From Atrina japonica (taxonomy: Eukaryota; Mollusca; Bivalvia; Pterioida; Pinnidae): 64,000 nucleotides of DNA. A program made the position numbers and the translations under genes. Shown here piece after piece: positions 1-13,532 of the stretch. Each line of letters starts with the position of its first letter. Position 1 is the stretch's first letter. The DNA is taken from the NCBI GenBank assembly GCA_030159075.1, contig BROG01000461.1, positions 372,001-436,000 on the forward strand. The letters run 5' to 3'. Below the pieces are notes generated by a model. The model was not told the origin of the DNA, did no database searches, and saw only the letters and a list, made by a program, of their open reading frames with translations.

Positions 1-92
1 TGTGTATTCTTTGGTACTTAGAGATTTGAGCTTCATTTCCATGTTTTCCGTGCAACACGTTGACCCTTTGGCACATATTCTTAAGTGATCTC
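1..92 (-). CDS. GPC4/6-like: Glypican (GPC4/6-type), exon 2, 5' part only
   Basis: The minus strand reads a good acceptor (cacgcag) ending at base 93, then an open frame that continues off the left edge. Joined to exon 1 (37428-37599), the split glycine codon is completed and the protein continues GDHLRICAKGSTCCTENMEM. This is the glypican N-terminal signature: [D/H]LxIC, then a short spacer, then a CC pair followed by an acidic ME motif, closest to vertebrate GPC4/6. Glypicans are GPI-anchored heparan sulfate proteoglycan core proteins that modulate Wnt, Hedgehog, BMP and FGF signalling at the cell surface. These cysteines belong to the conserved 14-cysteine globular domain. About 30 whole codons are visible; the remaining exons, the heparan sulfate attachment sites and the GPI signal are outside the window. 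Confidence 0.93.
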
Positions 93-2286
93 CTGCGTGA
101 AAAGAAATAAAAAAATTTTTATCAGTCCTTCATATTATGTAATATCTGATTTTCAAAACTGCAATATCATACTAAAAATTTAATGAGCACAACAGCGAAA
201 TTGTATAGGATTACTTTTATTTGAAACTTCAAAAAACTTTTGAAACTTTTAAACAACTGACTTCATTTAAGATATTTTTCTCTCTTCCAGATGTCAAGGT
301 GATTTTACTGGTTCAAGTTTTTTGTTTTCTGTTTTCGTCATTCATTGCCACACACAAACTATTTCTGCTGCACTATAAGATGCCAACGTATTTATCTGTT
401 ACTATTTAATCACACAAAAGGCCCTGTTTGTTGTCCTCTAGACTGATATTAGAGTAACCTCAACATTCCCACCCCACAGCACAGATCTAAATATATAAAC
501 ATTAATTGTGGCAAACTGATAAAAGTGTCTCAACAAACACAGGGAACCAATAGATTGTAACAGCATTTAGATTATGATTTCACAAAATATAATTTTAGAG
601 AGGTGTCAAATTATTACGTGAATTCTCACTGAATCGAATATGAAATACAAAATGGTCCGATTGAACCAACCTTGGCTACAGAAATGTTTGAAACCCATGT
701 AAAGACAAAATATATGTACCAGTATATATACATGTAGCATGCAGGAGGTAACCTGAACACGTGTACACATTGTACAAATTCTTTTAACAAATTTCTACAT
801 AATTCTTTGTGAACTAAAAAAAAAATAGATAATTTAGTAAAATAATATCTCATTATCATACTAGCTACGTGTAAATTATCTAGGTCAGGCAAGGTCATCA
901 GGTGAGTGACCTTGGGGTGAGATGAAGAAGATTCAATTGTGAGATAAAGTGATGTATATACATGTACTGTGGTAGTTTATAAGAAAAAGATCTAAAACTT
1001 GAGTGGGTTGTAACTGGAGACCCATCACTACCTCTAGAGCACCTGTTGTCAGCCACATATTTGTGTAGACACATTTGTGTATTCATACCAGTGTGTCTCA
1101 TATTTTGTTGGCTGATGATTCTGTTAGCTGACTATTCATGCTAGCTGTTGTTCACCTGTCACCTAGGTGTAAAGATGAATATATGTAAATAACTCTCCTC
1201 ACTTTACATAAAGGTAACCTACATCTCAAATCAGCTTTAATCTCATTCAAACCATATACAGACAAAAGTCATGTTTCCTCTTTCCATCAACAATTAACTC
1301 CACTGCAGGTTTTTATTTTTTTGTCCTCATCTTCATGCATGTACATGAATATAACATATATAATTACATAATATGCAAATCACATGAATTATTCTGATAA
1401 GTACTAATCACTCATTTGTGTGAAAATAGATTTAAGAAATTGCTACTGGTAATTGCTTCAAAGAAACTTCTACGCCACAGGATGAAGCATAAGTTTAAAC
1501 ATGTGCTACTGGGAAGCTTGCTTCAACCATACTTTATCAGAGAGTAGAATCGTTAATCAGCCAGAGAGTCTGTGCTCTCTCGTATGGATGACTATTTACA
1601 CTCACTGTTCACTGCACACCGTATCCACTTGGGACATAGCTGCAACAAATTAAATCAACTCTATTTTCTTGTTACATTATGTAAACGATCGAGGGAATTG
1701 TTAGAACAGACATAGCACCTAAGAGCAAGAGTACTGCTTTGAGAATGCAGTAATTATTCTTCAAAACAATGGCAAACATTTCTGAAATTGATGACAATTT
1801 CCCTGGAGATTGACCAAGTTACATAATTTGATAACTGCAAGATAGGTTAGCAGGTCTTGATGAAAATACATCAACTGAAAATGTGTTAAGGAATATATTA
1901 GATTTACTGTATGAAAAGCATCAGAAAGAAAAGGATCAATAAGCACAAATGTAGGCTGTATGGACAAGTGATATGAGATCTTCAGGGATTGTGCTACATG
2001 TACCTCCTAAATTATGCTTCTAGGGGCCGAAAAATTGGGAAAATATACCACAGTTTAATTTAAATCTGAACTCTTAACCAGATGCCAACTCTGGAGCAAT
2101 AGCATAAGCTCCCCTTAGGTACACTAGAAGTTATTGCTAAGGAAAGTAAAAGCTTTTACCCAAAAGAGAAAAGATACATATAATTACCTAAGAGTTATTA
2201 CAGTTATTACCTAACAGAGGAAAGAAAAAACACATGAAAATTCATTGCTGCAGCAGGGAAATCATTTCTTCAACTACAAATTCATT

Positions 2287-2313
2287 CTCTCTCTCTCTCT
2301 AACACACATACAT

Positions 2314-2368
<55 letters not shown>
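2287..2368. repeat. CT and CA microsatellite
   Basis: A short CT run, then acacacatacatgtacacac, then about 28 CA units. Confidence 0.95.
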
Positions 2369-2369
<1 letters not shown>

Positions 2370-3009
2370 CTGAATCCTAATGATATTGGCACCATGCCAA
2401 ATCTCCAACCCGTTCAGTATACACAGACCTAAAGATAACTTGCACTCCCCATGCGGTACACAAAGCTTTTCAATTTAGTTTCCAATTTTTATGGGGCTCC
2501 ATTTTTTATTATCCAAGGCTAATGTATTATTCATGCAATTCATTTCAACAGCTAAACATATTTGAATTGCATTGTGTAATTTTTTTCACAACAATTCCGA
2601 AACAGGTTACTGTCCGTGGATGAAAAAACACCTTCAATATCAAATTTGACACTGTTAAATTTATGAATGATGGGCCTATATAATATCAAGTACCCACTTG
2701 TACATTCGGTATACGTCTTCAATTTCAAAGTACAAACTGCATGAATTTAAAATCTTTATTACCCTCTAATAATATAATCAACAGTTCAAAGCTATACGAT
2801 TAAGAACATTTCTAGGTTAAGCATCAAATATTGACAAAATATCCGCAGCCCCTCCCTAATACATTGTACTATGTATTACTAGTTTGTCTGGACATATCAA
2901 ATCATAAAACACAATCTGCGAATATCTGTACTTGGTAACGAAGGAAACAAGACATACACATGTTGTTGGATTTAAATTAATTTTGAAATCATGGAATCAA
3001 GAGAACAAT

Positions 3010-3388
3010 CTCAACTTTGTAAACGAGTGTTATGATTCCTTAAACATTTAAGTCCATAATTTCAACTTTTGTAAACATGTGCTCTGACCTCTAAAAAGTC
3101 CATAATTTCAACTTTTGTAAACATGTGCTCTGACCTCTAAAAAGTCCATAATTTCAACTTTTGTAAACATGTGCTCTGACCTCTAAAAAGTCCATAATGT
3201 CAACTTTTGTAAACATGTGCTCTGACCTCTAAAAAGTCCATAATGTCAACTTTTGTAAACATGTGCTCTGACCTCTAAAAAGTCCATAATGTCAACTTTT
3301 GTAAAAACATATATTATGATCCCTTGCAAGTATAATATCAATTTTGTAAACATGAACTCTGATCTCTAAAAAGTCCATAATCTAAACA
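3010..3388. repeat. 46-bp minisatellite
   Basis: The unit reads agtccataatttcaactttt, gtaaacatgtgctctgacct, ctaaaa. Units begin near 3051, 3097, 3143, 3189, 3235 and 3281, followed by degenerate copies. A T-to-G variant (ataatgtcaac) is shared by the last units, showing unit-wise spread. Confidence 0.93.
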
Positions 3389-3417
3389 ATCTATGATAAA
3401 GTGGAACATGTTTTCAA

Positions 3418-3568
3418 GAACCACTCTCATGAAAGACCACCTGTCTTTTGAGACCACATTCTGAAAACCACATGGTTAAATAATTCTTTGGAGAAAACCT
3501 TTTGAGAGACCACCTGTCTTGAGAGACCACTTTTCAGTGGCAGTAACGTGGTCTCTCAAGACAGGTTC
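3418..3568. repeat. GACCACC-type repeat with hairpin
   Basis: Repeated gagagaccacctgtcttgag phrases are followed by the inverted gtctctcaagacaggttcc. This resembles the 8508-8575 fragment and is probably the remnant of the same inverted-repeat family. Confidence 0.6.
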
Positions 3569-4638
3569 CAGATTTACTGATAACAAAGGATGACTAAAGA
3601 GTCCTTAGGGATGACAGTGGCTCACCTACCCCCTGTGAAAGACTGAATTCTTTACCAGTGTTCACCCCAGGCCTTTAAAGCAACATGGTACCATGGTGCT
3701 AAAATTTATGTAAAACAGTCCTTACAGAAATATATGTAATTTGGTCATTTTTATTTTGATACTGTAATAGTTCTATGTGAAGTACTTTAATATGTTAACT
3801 TTATATTCTTTCTATTCATTTTTTTTTAATTTAAAAACATCACATAATCTCAGCATGGATCTTAACATCCATAAAACAATCTATACAAAAATGTGTAGTA
3901 TTGCTTGATACGACACAACTGTACACCCAACCTACCGTGGTGCAATCTGAACTTTCTGGAAAGAATGCGGTTTACAAGTTTTAAATGTGTAGACAGGCAA
4001 GGCCAAAAATAATAAAATAAAAGAAGATTTGTTTCATGTAACCTGACCGACTCACCTAAAACATCAGACCTATCCCCCTACCCCAATTCGCCCTAAAAAT
4101 TATGCAGTTTTGCAAAACTAGTTTTTTATTTACTTTTCAGAAATCTTTAAAATTTTCTACAAATCAAAATTGAGAACAATATTGCCTATTACAGATTCGC
4201 TTCTTAAACTGCTGGTTGAGGCTTATCAAACACATAATGTTCTAGTCCCTCTAAACCCCAAACACAGTCAGATAATGAGATCACCCAAGATATGGAGATC
4301 CTATCTATCCTGATGATAAAGTGTAAGCTTTGAATACCAGTAAGCATATGACAGGTAGAGGTCTTGCATGTATAAACCTTCAGATAACCGTCATCCCCTA
4401 CCATTTTGAATATTGACTGTGTTATCTGAAATGTGAAACAGTTCTTTAACATTGTCAAAAAGAAGACTATAAGGTCTTCAAACTGCTGAGCACATACAAA
4501 TGTACATGCACGAATGTTTTTACATGTAAGTTCGTGTATAACAATTAACACATTACTGTTTTGTATTGGGTCCCTTGTTCTACAGAACTCACCACGCACA
4601 CACACACATCAGAGATCGGTTTGTAATGACTGTACAAT

Positions 4639-4639
<1 letters not shown>

Positions 4640-4676
<37 letters not shown>
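4640..4676 (+). repeat. Poly(G), 37 bp
   Basis: An uninterrupted G run in glypican intron 1; it lies on the non-template-equivalent plus strand and appears as C in the pre-mRNA. Confidence 0.95.
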
Positions 4677-4677
<1 letters not shown>

Positions 4678-6265
4678 AAGACCTTTGTCACAGACAACGT
4701 GAATCATGAAGAAATTAGTTCTCTCATGCACAAGTCTCACAATAAATTCTGATGAAGGTTCTGATTGATGACAGTTTGGATTATACGTACATACAATCAT
4801 GTTGGTGTGACACTTATCCCAGACAGCCAAATAAAATATACACCTCTGCACTTCTGCTGGATACAATACTGTCTGCCTTTTTTACCAATCTGACCTCAGT
4901 TAAATATCCACATGTGTGCATGCATCAGTGAAAAATCTTAATGACTGTTAGTAAATTTTTAGAAAACAGAAAACATGGAACTTTACTTGTAGTGATAATT
5001 ACATCAAATCTTAATCCTCTCAACCCAGAAGACCACAAAAGACAGATATTTAGGGTTGAAAGGGTTAATGAAAATCAGATGGAGAAATAAGAAATATACT
5101 TAAATATTATGGTATCTAAAAGTTTAAAGATTTATACATGTTACAAAGAAAAAGTACAGCAATTCTCTACTCCCTCCATATTACATGTATATACATGTAT
5201 ATATTGTCCAACTAAAAGGAACTACATACATGTTACACAGATTACATCTATATATGATTAAGTACTGGTAGTTACTCTCCATTTAAAAGTATTTCTCCCC
5301 AAAATACAAATGTACGTGTAATGTATGGCTTGCAAGTACATGTATAAGTGTTTCGCTGGATCTTTTGTTGGTCTCCCAAGGTGAGTCAAATGACACATTC
5401 ACATATTTTGCGTTTTTTGAATTTTTTTTATTTTTTTTAAGTACAAGCCCTCTCCTGTAAACCCATACGCAGTTGGGAGTCTATGTTTAGTCAAGATTTT
5501 GCACCAGTCTGGAATTAACGTAACAGTTGTTAGCTAGATCCATCGCACTAAGTACGCATATCAAATATTTGAAGGTCAACAAAGGTCATCCTTATCTGAA
5601 AGTACAACGTGTAGCCATATGAGATGTTATGATTTTACCAAAACTTGGCAAGTACAATCATTCATCTGCAACAAGTAAATGACAAGGAAAAATGAGTGTT
5701 TTATGGTTTACGAATGCATATCAACCGAACTACAAAGTTAAATTTATTAAAAAAAATAAACTTTAAATCTACAGAAATCACTTGCAGTTTCACCGACATT
5801 GTTGCCTATTTGATTTTTTATAAACTTATCTTAATTCTTATCAAACATGAGCACATTCCCACCAGAAACACTTTCAACATGTGCTTGATTAGCTATCATT
5901 ACATGCCGAGGCAGAATGGTAATAAACATGGATATCAGACATAGATCTAGCTTCACCAAAATAACCTTGCAGACTGTTCTCTGTTGCTGTTGGACAAAAA
6001 GAAATATCTAACAAATTGATAAATGTACCCCATCCCAAAGCAGATATGTAGAAACTCTAATTTATGAAAACTTAATTAGACATTAGTAACTACATATTTC
6101 AATGTATATGCACCAGTGTATACCGACATGTACTTGTATATCAAACTTTGTCATCAACAGAATTCATTCTCTATATAGAAATTTTGTCAAGTTGATTATG
6201 TTTTCTGCCTAGCATTACATTCACAAAGACGATCACTTATCAACGATTCACAAGTGTACATTTGT

Positions 6266-6266
6266 A

Positions 6267-6300
<34 letters not shown>
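6266..6300. repeat. CA microsatellite
   Basis: About 16 CA units, slightly interrupted. Confidence 0.92.
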
Positions 6301-6306
<6 letters not shown>

Positions 6307-8384
6307 GTCACATGAACACAAGAAAGAGGATGCTACATGTATGCTATAAGATGAACACATGTACATTCCTTTATCTTAAAGCGATATGAGCTGTTGTAAG
6401 TGAAAAAAATTTAATTGTCCACTTGCTGGGTATATTGGGTGATCTCGACCCATTTTTAACTCATCCCGTCGTATTTTCAGCTTTATCATTTTTTACACAT
6501 ACATGTATGATCATGAACTGCCCAACTCCACTGGACATGGTGGCATGATTGGTAAACGTGAGGTACGCATACTTTTCAGTTATATTATTTTGATTTTGTC
6601 AATGTCAGCACTCAGGGTAACATTAAAGTACGGGAAATCTTCTTTTAGTGACCTGATATATTTATTCATATATTCATTCGATTTTCGTCAGGTATTTAAA
6701 ATAACATTGAAAAGCATTTATTTTACATAATACATGCACTATCCAACAAAAATCACGTCCTGCATTTTAAAAGTAAATATACATGTAAAACACATAAAAA
6801 TTGGCCGACTTTAATATAGTCCTAGCGCGAAAAGGACCAAGTTCCCCTGACTGAATTATGAAGTACATTTGATATGGCGAAAGTGTTTATCTTAAAGGTC
6901 ATTGCATATGGAAATACAGCTGGATTTTTTAAGGTACGGGAAAACCTAAATTCTAATAAAACAAATAACTTTTACAACGTTTCACACATTTTATAATATT
7001 CTCCAGTATATATCAGGGGACAAAAATAATCATTGTGACAGCTTATATTGCTTTAATACTCTAGATATAAATACTCATTGGCCACTTAGTACCATCATGA
7101 CGTACATGTATACTACAGACAAATGTACATTTTAAAAAACCAGTGATACGGACAGCCATATAGATTTCAAATAAGACAAAGAGATCCTTTTTTCACACTA
7201 TTTTTAGATGTCCACAACTCTAGGGCATACAAGGTAACAAATCATACTACAATAAAAATGTCCTTGTTCCTGGGACCTAAGTTAATCTGCTCATTATATC
7301 CGTAGATCCAGTTTTTAGTGCATGCAGAAATGTACATGTAAGTCTACTGAAATACATGTACCTATGACATCATAATATGTCAATCTCAATTGGTGGAAAA
7401 TGTCAGTCAAATTTTATGCCCTAGGCACAAATCACTTTAAATTACATAAATATCACAAATGACATGTAAATTTATTCAACATAAAGTTATTCTATAATCA
7501 ATAAAATTATATAATGGATCAATAAATGATATACATGTACAATGTATACATATATCTGTATTATGCGACTTATCATTCTTCTGTAGGTGATTTAAACAGA
7601 AGTGTATGTTACATTTTGTAGGGGTCCTCTGTGGCCAAGAGTTTACAGCATCACACTTTAAACCATGGGGTTGCAGGGGGAAGTCAAAATACATCTAAAA
7701 TAGAGATTCCATTTCATTTACATACATACATTGTATACATGAATGCATGCAAATTATTTTCCCAAATCATCATAAATTTACAATGAAAATTCCAATTGCA
7801 TCGCCAATGGCATTTTCCCAAAATTGGAAGTAAAAGGACTGGGTTTGTCACCCTTTCTGTTACATGTAATTCCTATGTTAAAATTTCAAGTAAAACATAG
7901 GGCCATTACTCCACTTAATACATGTATAAGCATAAGTCTGACTCCATTATTGAAGTTAAGATAGATATACATGTATTAGGAATAATGTCCATTGTATACC
8001 AAATATACATGTAATTTCAACTACCTAACATTATGAGTGGCAAAGAATGGAGAGAAAATCAAACAATCTCAATGACAGTAATTGCAGGCAATTGGTCGTA
8101 ATTGTTCCATTAAATGAACAAAGTTCTGGCAACTGATTTGATTCTATTGCACATTTATTTTATTATTGATCTGTCAAACATTTCAGCCAGCAATTTTTCG
8201 TGAAACATTTTAAATATATTCCACAATTCATATCAAGGCAAATACATGTACATGCGACATTCTTGTTAATTACAACTGATAATTACAGTCTTGATTTACA
8301 GGTTAAACAAGATAAAAGATCTTATGAATAAATGATAAACAGAGAGAGCCTAGGCAATCATTTACAGGTAAGTACAGAGGAACC

Positions 8385-8575
8385 TCACTATTAAGACCAC
8401 CTAACTGACCGACTCAAAATGGTCGGATTAGTGAGGTGAGTCTCTAATGTGAGGTTCCATTCTCATTACTCTTGTGTTGCATATTGGATTACATGGTACA
8501 TGTACAGCAGAATCTATCTTGAGAGACCACTGATGTAAAAGACCACCTGTCTTGAGAGACCACATTCTAAAAAGA
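8385..8575. repeat. Fragments of a GACCACC-type inverted-repeat element
   Basis: aggaacctcactattaagac and gtctctaatgtgaggttcc form an inverted pair at about 8388-8456. Then gagagaccactgatgtaaaa and gaccacctgtcttgagagac follow at 8520-8560. The second phrase recurs at 3430-3560. Confidence 0.6.
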
Positions 8576-9204
8576 ATGAGATGAGATAATCAAGAGTCAT
8601 ACACTTAGATGGCAACTATCAAACAATGAAGTTGTAATAATTACAGTAAGGATACAAAATCAAAAACGGTAAATTGATAATGTCATCGATTTCTGGCTTC
8701 TATAGAAACCTCTGTCAATACATATATAAAAATACAAATACAATAAAATCAATCCTTCCAGAGATTTTCTCTGCATAAATTCTCCATTTGGAAATCTTTG
8801 ACTGGAATAGATCTAAAAGTATTGATTGTTTCAACGACTAGATTAAAGCTCAATAATTGCTTCAATAATTGATTATGCAGAATAAATCAATCGTGATTTA
8901 TCAGTCGGCGAGAAACATAAAAATGATCAATCACATTTATGATGCAATAAATCTTGCACACACCTCTTAAAACTTGATTTGCTGGTACCCTCTCTGTAAC
9001 ATTGAGTGTATTTCACAATAATACCTTCATCACCTGCCTTTTTAAGTAACAATGTTTATTTCCTACTGATGTTTCACCCTAATGCTTTCAACTCCACAAA
9101 TACTGTTTGCAGTTCATTCTTAGACAGACTTCGTCAGGTACATGGAAATTTTATAGGATCAGAGTGTAATGTAAAAAGAAGTGAAGATAGAGAGTTAAAG
9201 TTGC

Positions 9205-9478
9205 TGTTTGTTTATTGTTGTTTAACGTCAAACTCAAGCATATTTCACTCATATGGAGACATCACCAAATGCCGGTGAAGGGCTTCAAATTATGGCCTAT
9301 GCTTAGCACTTACGGCCATTGAGCAGTGAAGGTTCTTCAACATGCCGACACCTATGGTACCTCGGTTTTTACTGTCTCATCCAAAAGACAGGAAACCAAA
9401 CTGCCACCAGCTGGACTCGAACTCACGACCTCAAGATCAAGAGTTGAGCGCTAGAGACTGAGCCAGGCTGAGTCGAGT
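9205..9478 (-). mobile_element. tRNA-derived SINE, minus orientation
   Basis: This is the reverse complement of the family at 10225. The tail reads tgttgtttaacgtcaaactc on the plus strand, the core passes through ggagacatcaccaaatgccg, and the head reads ctcgaactcacgacctcaag to gagccaggctgag. It has several mismatches, so it appears older. Confidence 0.85.
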
Positions 9479-10224
9479 TACAGTAGCAAATGAAGTTTTT
9501 ATGCTTATCTACATGTAGGGCTGTATTGTATTAGTGTTCCAGTTTGATAATGGAACTGAAAATCTATGCATTTGTTAAAAACAGAGAGCATGAAATGAAG
9601 CTTGTGATATACATTTGAAGCAAAGCCAAGGTTAACAATGATTTCAAGAGGTGTAAATTTCTTCTACAACTCTTTCAAAAATAATTTTATACATGTAATG
9701 TTATACATGTACCAATCCACTGCATTCATGAAATTATTCCTAATTTAATCAATAATTACCAATATCATTATATACAATAATTCAATGTCACATATTCACC
9801 CAAATGTTTCATAATTACTTGTATCCAGAATTCCATGCATTACATGCATGTATATAATAAATATTTGGCCAAATTAAGAAGCAGCATAATGATCTGTGCC
9901 GAATGTATAAATGTACGTAGAAACTTTACATGTATTTGCTGCTGTTCTATTCTATCTTTGATGCTTTACAGGTATTTTTTCACACATTAGCTGTGTTTAC
10001 CAAAAATATCATTTAAATTTTTTTCTACTTTTACTACTTGTACTTGATGTACAAAAACAAATGAAAAGAGCTATACACAGGCATAAAAAATCTTATTATC
10101 CTATATCAGGGGTTAATAGACCAAATTGGGAACTGGGTCCTGTACCCTTCCAACTGGAAAGTTAATGTCGCAATTGGCCAATGTGGGAAAAAAGTAAATA
10201 TGGTAATTTAGCTCATAAGAATAA

Positions 10225-10494
10225 GAGCCAGCCTGGCTCAGTCAGTAGCATGCTCGACTCTTGATCGTGAGTTCAAGCTGGCGGCAGGTTGGTTTCCTGT
10301 CCTTCGGATGAGACAGTAAAACTCAAGGTCCAGTGTCACAGTAGGTGCCGGCATGTTAAAGAACCCTCACAGCTCAATGGCCGTAAGTGCTGATCATATA
10401 CCAAAATTTGAAGCCCTTCACCAGCATTTGGTGAGGTCTCCATATGAGTGAAAGATTCTTGAGTGGGACGTTAAACAACAATAAACAAACAAAT
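10225..10494 (+). mobile_element. tRNA-derived SINE with target-site duplication
   Basis: The head (gcctggctcagtcagtagca, then gatcgtgagttcaagctggc) resembles pol III A and B boxes. The body runs through ttaaagaaccctcac to the tail agtgggacgttaaacaacaa. It is flanked by ataagaataa at 10215-10224 and 10495-10504, a 10-bp target-site duplication. It shares head and tail with copies at 9205, 51640 and 53930. Confidence 0.88.
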
Positions 10495-11871
10495 ATAAGA
10501 ATAAAGACAAAACTTCTGATTCATTTAACTTCTTTTATTTAACTACTAGATAACAACATGGTTTTCATCTGAAGACTTGGAAGTATAGTTCACACAAAGA
10601 TTTCGTTTATGAGGTTACATGAACATAAGAGGGGAATTTTTGCTCAAACTTTTGGGAAAAATAGATGATTTTGAATTGGGAATGGGGCCTTTTACCATAC
10701 CCACATGTTGATGATATTAATTTCTATAAGGCTATATATATTTTGTGAAAATAATGTCAGGTCCAATGTGGTATTCATATACAAATAGTAAGTCTAGAGT
10801 TGATCAATTAAATTGAAAAAATGCCATAACTGGGTTTCTCAAGCAATTTTCACAAAAGATATTGGAATTTAAGAATTTGTATGCCTGTTCATCTCTCTTT
10901 TTAGTTATTGTTTATCAATCTAAGTAGTAAAAAAGAAAAAAAGCTAAAGCCCCTTTGAAGTATCATAGGTGAAGTCACTGCATTCTAAAAATATTTTAAA
11001 ATAACGTAACTTAATAGAGATGAATTTCTCCATTTTAGACTGTGTAAATTACACCAGTCAGGTGTGGACAAACCTTACAAAAACAGTGTCACCTTAGAAA
11101 AAATCATCATCTTTTGTCGAGGATGTTCTTACCTATGTTACCTGATACAGGTGCTAACTGTCAGGTAATCTCATAAAAATACACAGCTAAATGATTTCTG
11201 TAAATAATCGCACACAAAACCACACATTTTCTCTTGTTACAGTAATGACAGATGAGTAAATCAACTACGAAGGAAGATTTCAAACCAATTAATAAACTTT
11301 TCTAACGATGCTTGAAAAAGGTAAACTTGTATATGTTATCAAAAGGAAAGTGCAATATTATCAATAATATATGCAAATATTTTAATTCTACATTTTCTGA
11401 CAAAAGGTCAATGTAAGAGAGAGAAATATTTGTTTTTAATTCAAATATACAGCAATAAAAAATGCCATGGAATTTCCTTTGAATGAATTTTAAATAATTA
11501 GTATATTGACATAATAAGTTAAAACTCATACTTAGAATCAGATCATTTAGTGCTTCCAAAAAAAATATAACCAGATTAATCATGGGATATAGGCTGACAT
11601 ATTGCCAAAAGTCATAATTATAACCTTCATGTTCTTTGGGCAATATTAAAGGACTGTTTGTGGATAAAAGAATCACAGCTACAAATGCCATGTTTTTTGA
11701 GTCCTACTAAAGTTCACAAGTTCCTGCTTACTTCCTAATGGACCTTTTAGCTATGAAATTTACAGGAATATTCACATGTAATACATGTATTTGTATATTA
11801 ATTCGTAAATTTTGTAACCTATTAAAATGGTGTCACTTTCATACATGTATATGAAGAAAGTAATCTATTCT

Positions 11872-11953
11872 CATCTACCCCTGAAAAACAATGATCTCTT
11901 CTCTAATTCAATGACTTAGACCAGTCCAAATGTGTCTTTAAGGGTGAATGAGT
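11872..11953 (-). mobile_element. Short palindromic element P, copy 1
   Basis: About 85 bp, from ctcatctacccctgaaaaac to tttaagggtgaatgagt. It shares the core caatgacttagaccagtcca with five other copies, all in this intron. Confidence 0.8.
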
Positions 11954-12248
11954 TATAATTAATTAAGACCTTCAATTGAAACAAAAAAACAATCTGAATT
12001 TTTGTTTTGTTTGGGGGAGAGAAAGACAGGAAAATGACCCTTTTAAAAAACTGGCATACAACACCTTTCAAAATTCAAAAATACAACACAACCACTATTT
12101 ATAAACTGGATATGAGTCAATCATTGGTAACCTACCAAGGTTCTATTAATGATTAAATATTTAGTATGCTTTTCAAACTCAGAATAGAAGTTTGTACATG
12201 TATGAGTGTAGACATTTAAACAGAGGTCAATCATCTAGGTTTCATTTT

Positions 12249-12341
12249 AACTCATTTTTTCCCCCTGCAAAGTATTGGACTCTTCTATAAATCAATGACT
12301 TAGACCAGCCCAAATGTGTCTTTAGGGGTAAATGGGTTATG
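12249..12341 (-). mobile_element. Short palindromic element P, copy 2
   Basis: The core tcaatgacttagaccagccc, then aaatgtgtctttaggggtaa, lies 370 bp from copy 1 in the same orientation. Confidence 0.82.
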
Positions 12342-13447
12342 GTTGAATCAAAGTCAAAATTACAAATGACAATTTTCTAAGGATCATTGTTCAAAAATAC
12401 ACTATTGTGTGTATCCAATCTTGTTCGTCTAATGAACCAAAACTTCATTGAATCCATACAGCTGCACTGTACAAAAATTTTAAATATTCAAAACTGTGCC
12501 AGTTAAACGAAAGCATTTTAAATGATAACCAACTTTAAACAAAGTTCTCTCGGTCTTTTCCCTATGTTCATATTGAATAAGAAATTGTACCTTCAGAATA
12601 TCAAATTTCATAGTTGTATAGGAATTTGTATAGGAAAATAGAAATTACACAAAGTTTGCATACATTACATGTGTATGAAAGGAAGATTTGCTCAAAACTC
12701 TTTTTATCAGATGAATTTTATATATCCATGAAGACTGTTAATAACATAATTTAATCAAAAGTCATTTAAAATAACATAATTGGATCAAGTATGACTAAGT
12801 GAGCTGTAATTATATGATTACAGGATTGGTAGGAAATCATTTATTGTATCATATCAGTAACAGCAGGCTGTGTGTATAGTGTACACTGTCTATGATAATT
12901 ATAAGTGACAAGATGACAGGACACCTGTTGTCACTTCATCTCTATTCAGCCACATGAGTTTGAATCATTGCCTTAACATAATTACTGGCAGTAGCACACA
13001 GTGATTCATCTCTGCATTTTAACAATGAATCATCAATAAATATCTTCTACTTTTAAGGCCAATATCACTTTTGCTCCTTGTTCCATGAAGAAATTCACAT
13101 CAATAATAATTCACACTTTTTCAGATATATTTCCTTTATATCTTTCTATATAAACTTGAATTTAACTTTTTTTACTTATTGCATTAAACATGTTTTGAAC
13201 ATTGAAAACCTCGCATCTGTTTAAAAAAAACAACAACAACAAATTAAAGACAGAAGGTGAAGTATTTGCTGCCATGGAAACAGAAAATATCTATTATCAG
13301 ACACATGATGAAGTAGAAAAGGTTAACTACATATGTATGCATAAGATATACAACTGGAGAAAAGTAAAGTGGAAGCTCGCCTCAGGATACCCTAACCTTT
13401 AAGACCATAAAGATATAGTCTCCTAAACTTTACTTTATAATATAATT

Positions 13448-13532
13448 CCAGAACCTCGATCACTTTAGAGACCATCTTGCTAATCAGACCAATTAGAGTT
13501 GGTCACGTGGTCTTAATAGTTCCACTGTATAT
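13448..13532. repeat. GACCA-type inverted-repeat fragment
   Basis: gaacctcgatcactttagag and ggtcttaatagttccactgt flank an interior of gaccatcttgctaatcagac. It resembles the 8385 element. Confidence 0.5.

Noticed and set aside
3051..3330. 46-bp direct repeats resembling an array with spacers
   Set aside because: Units are head-to-tail with no spacers; it is a minisatellite.
11302..11691. 129-codon minus-strand open frame, hydrophobic
   Set aside because: AT-rich intron translation without recognisable domain, codon pattern or splice context; its hydrophobicity follows from T-rich codons.
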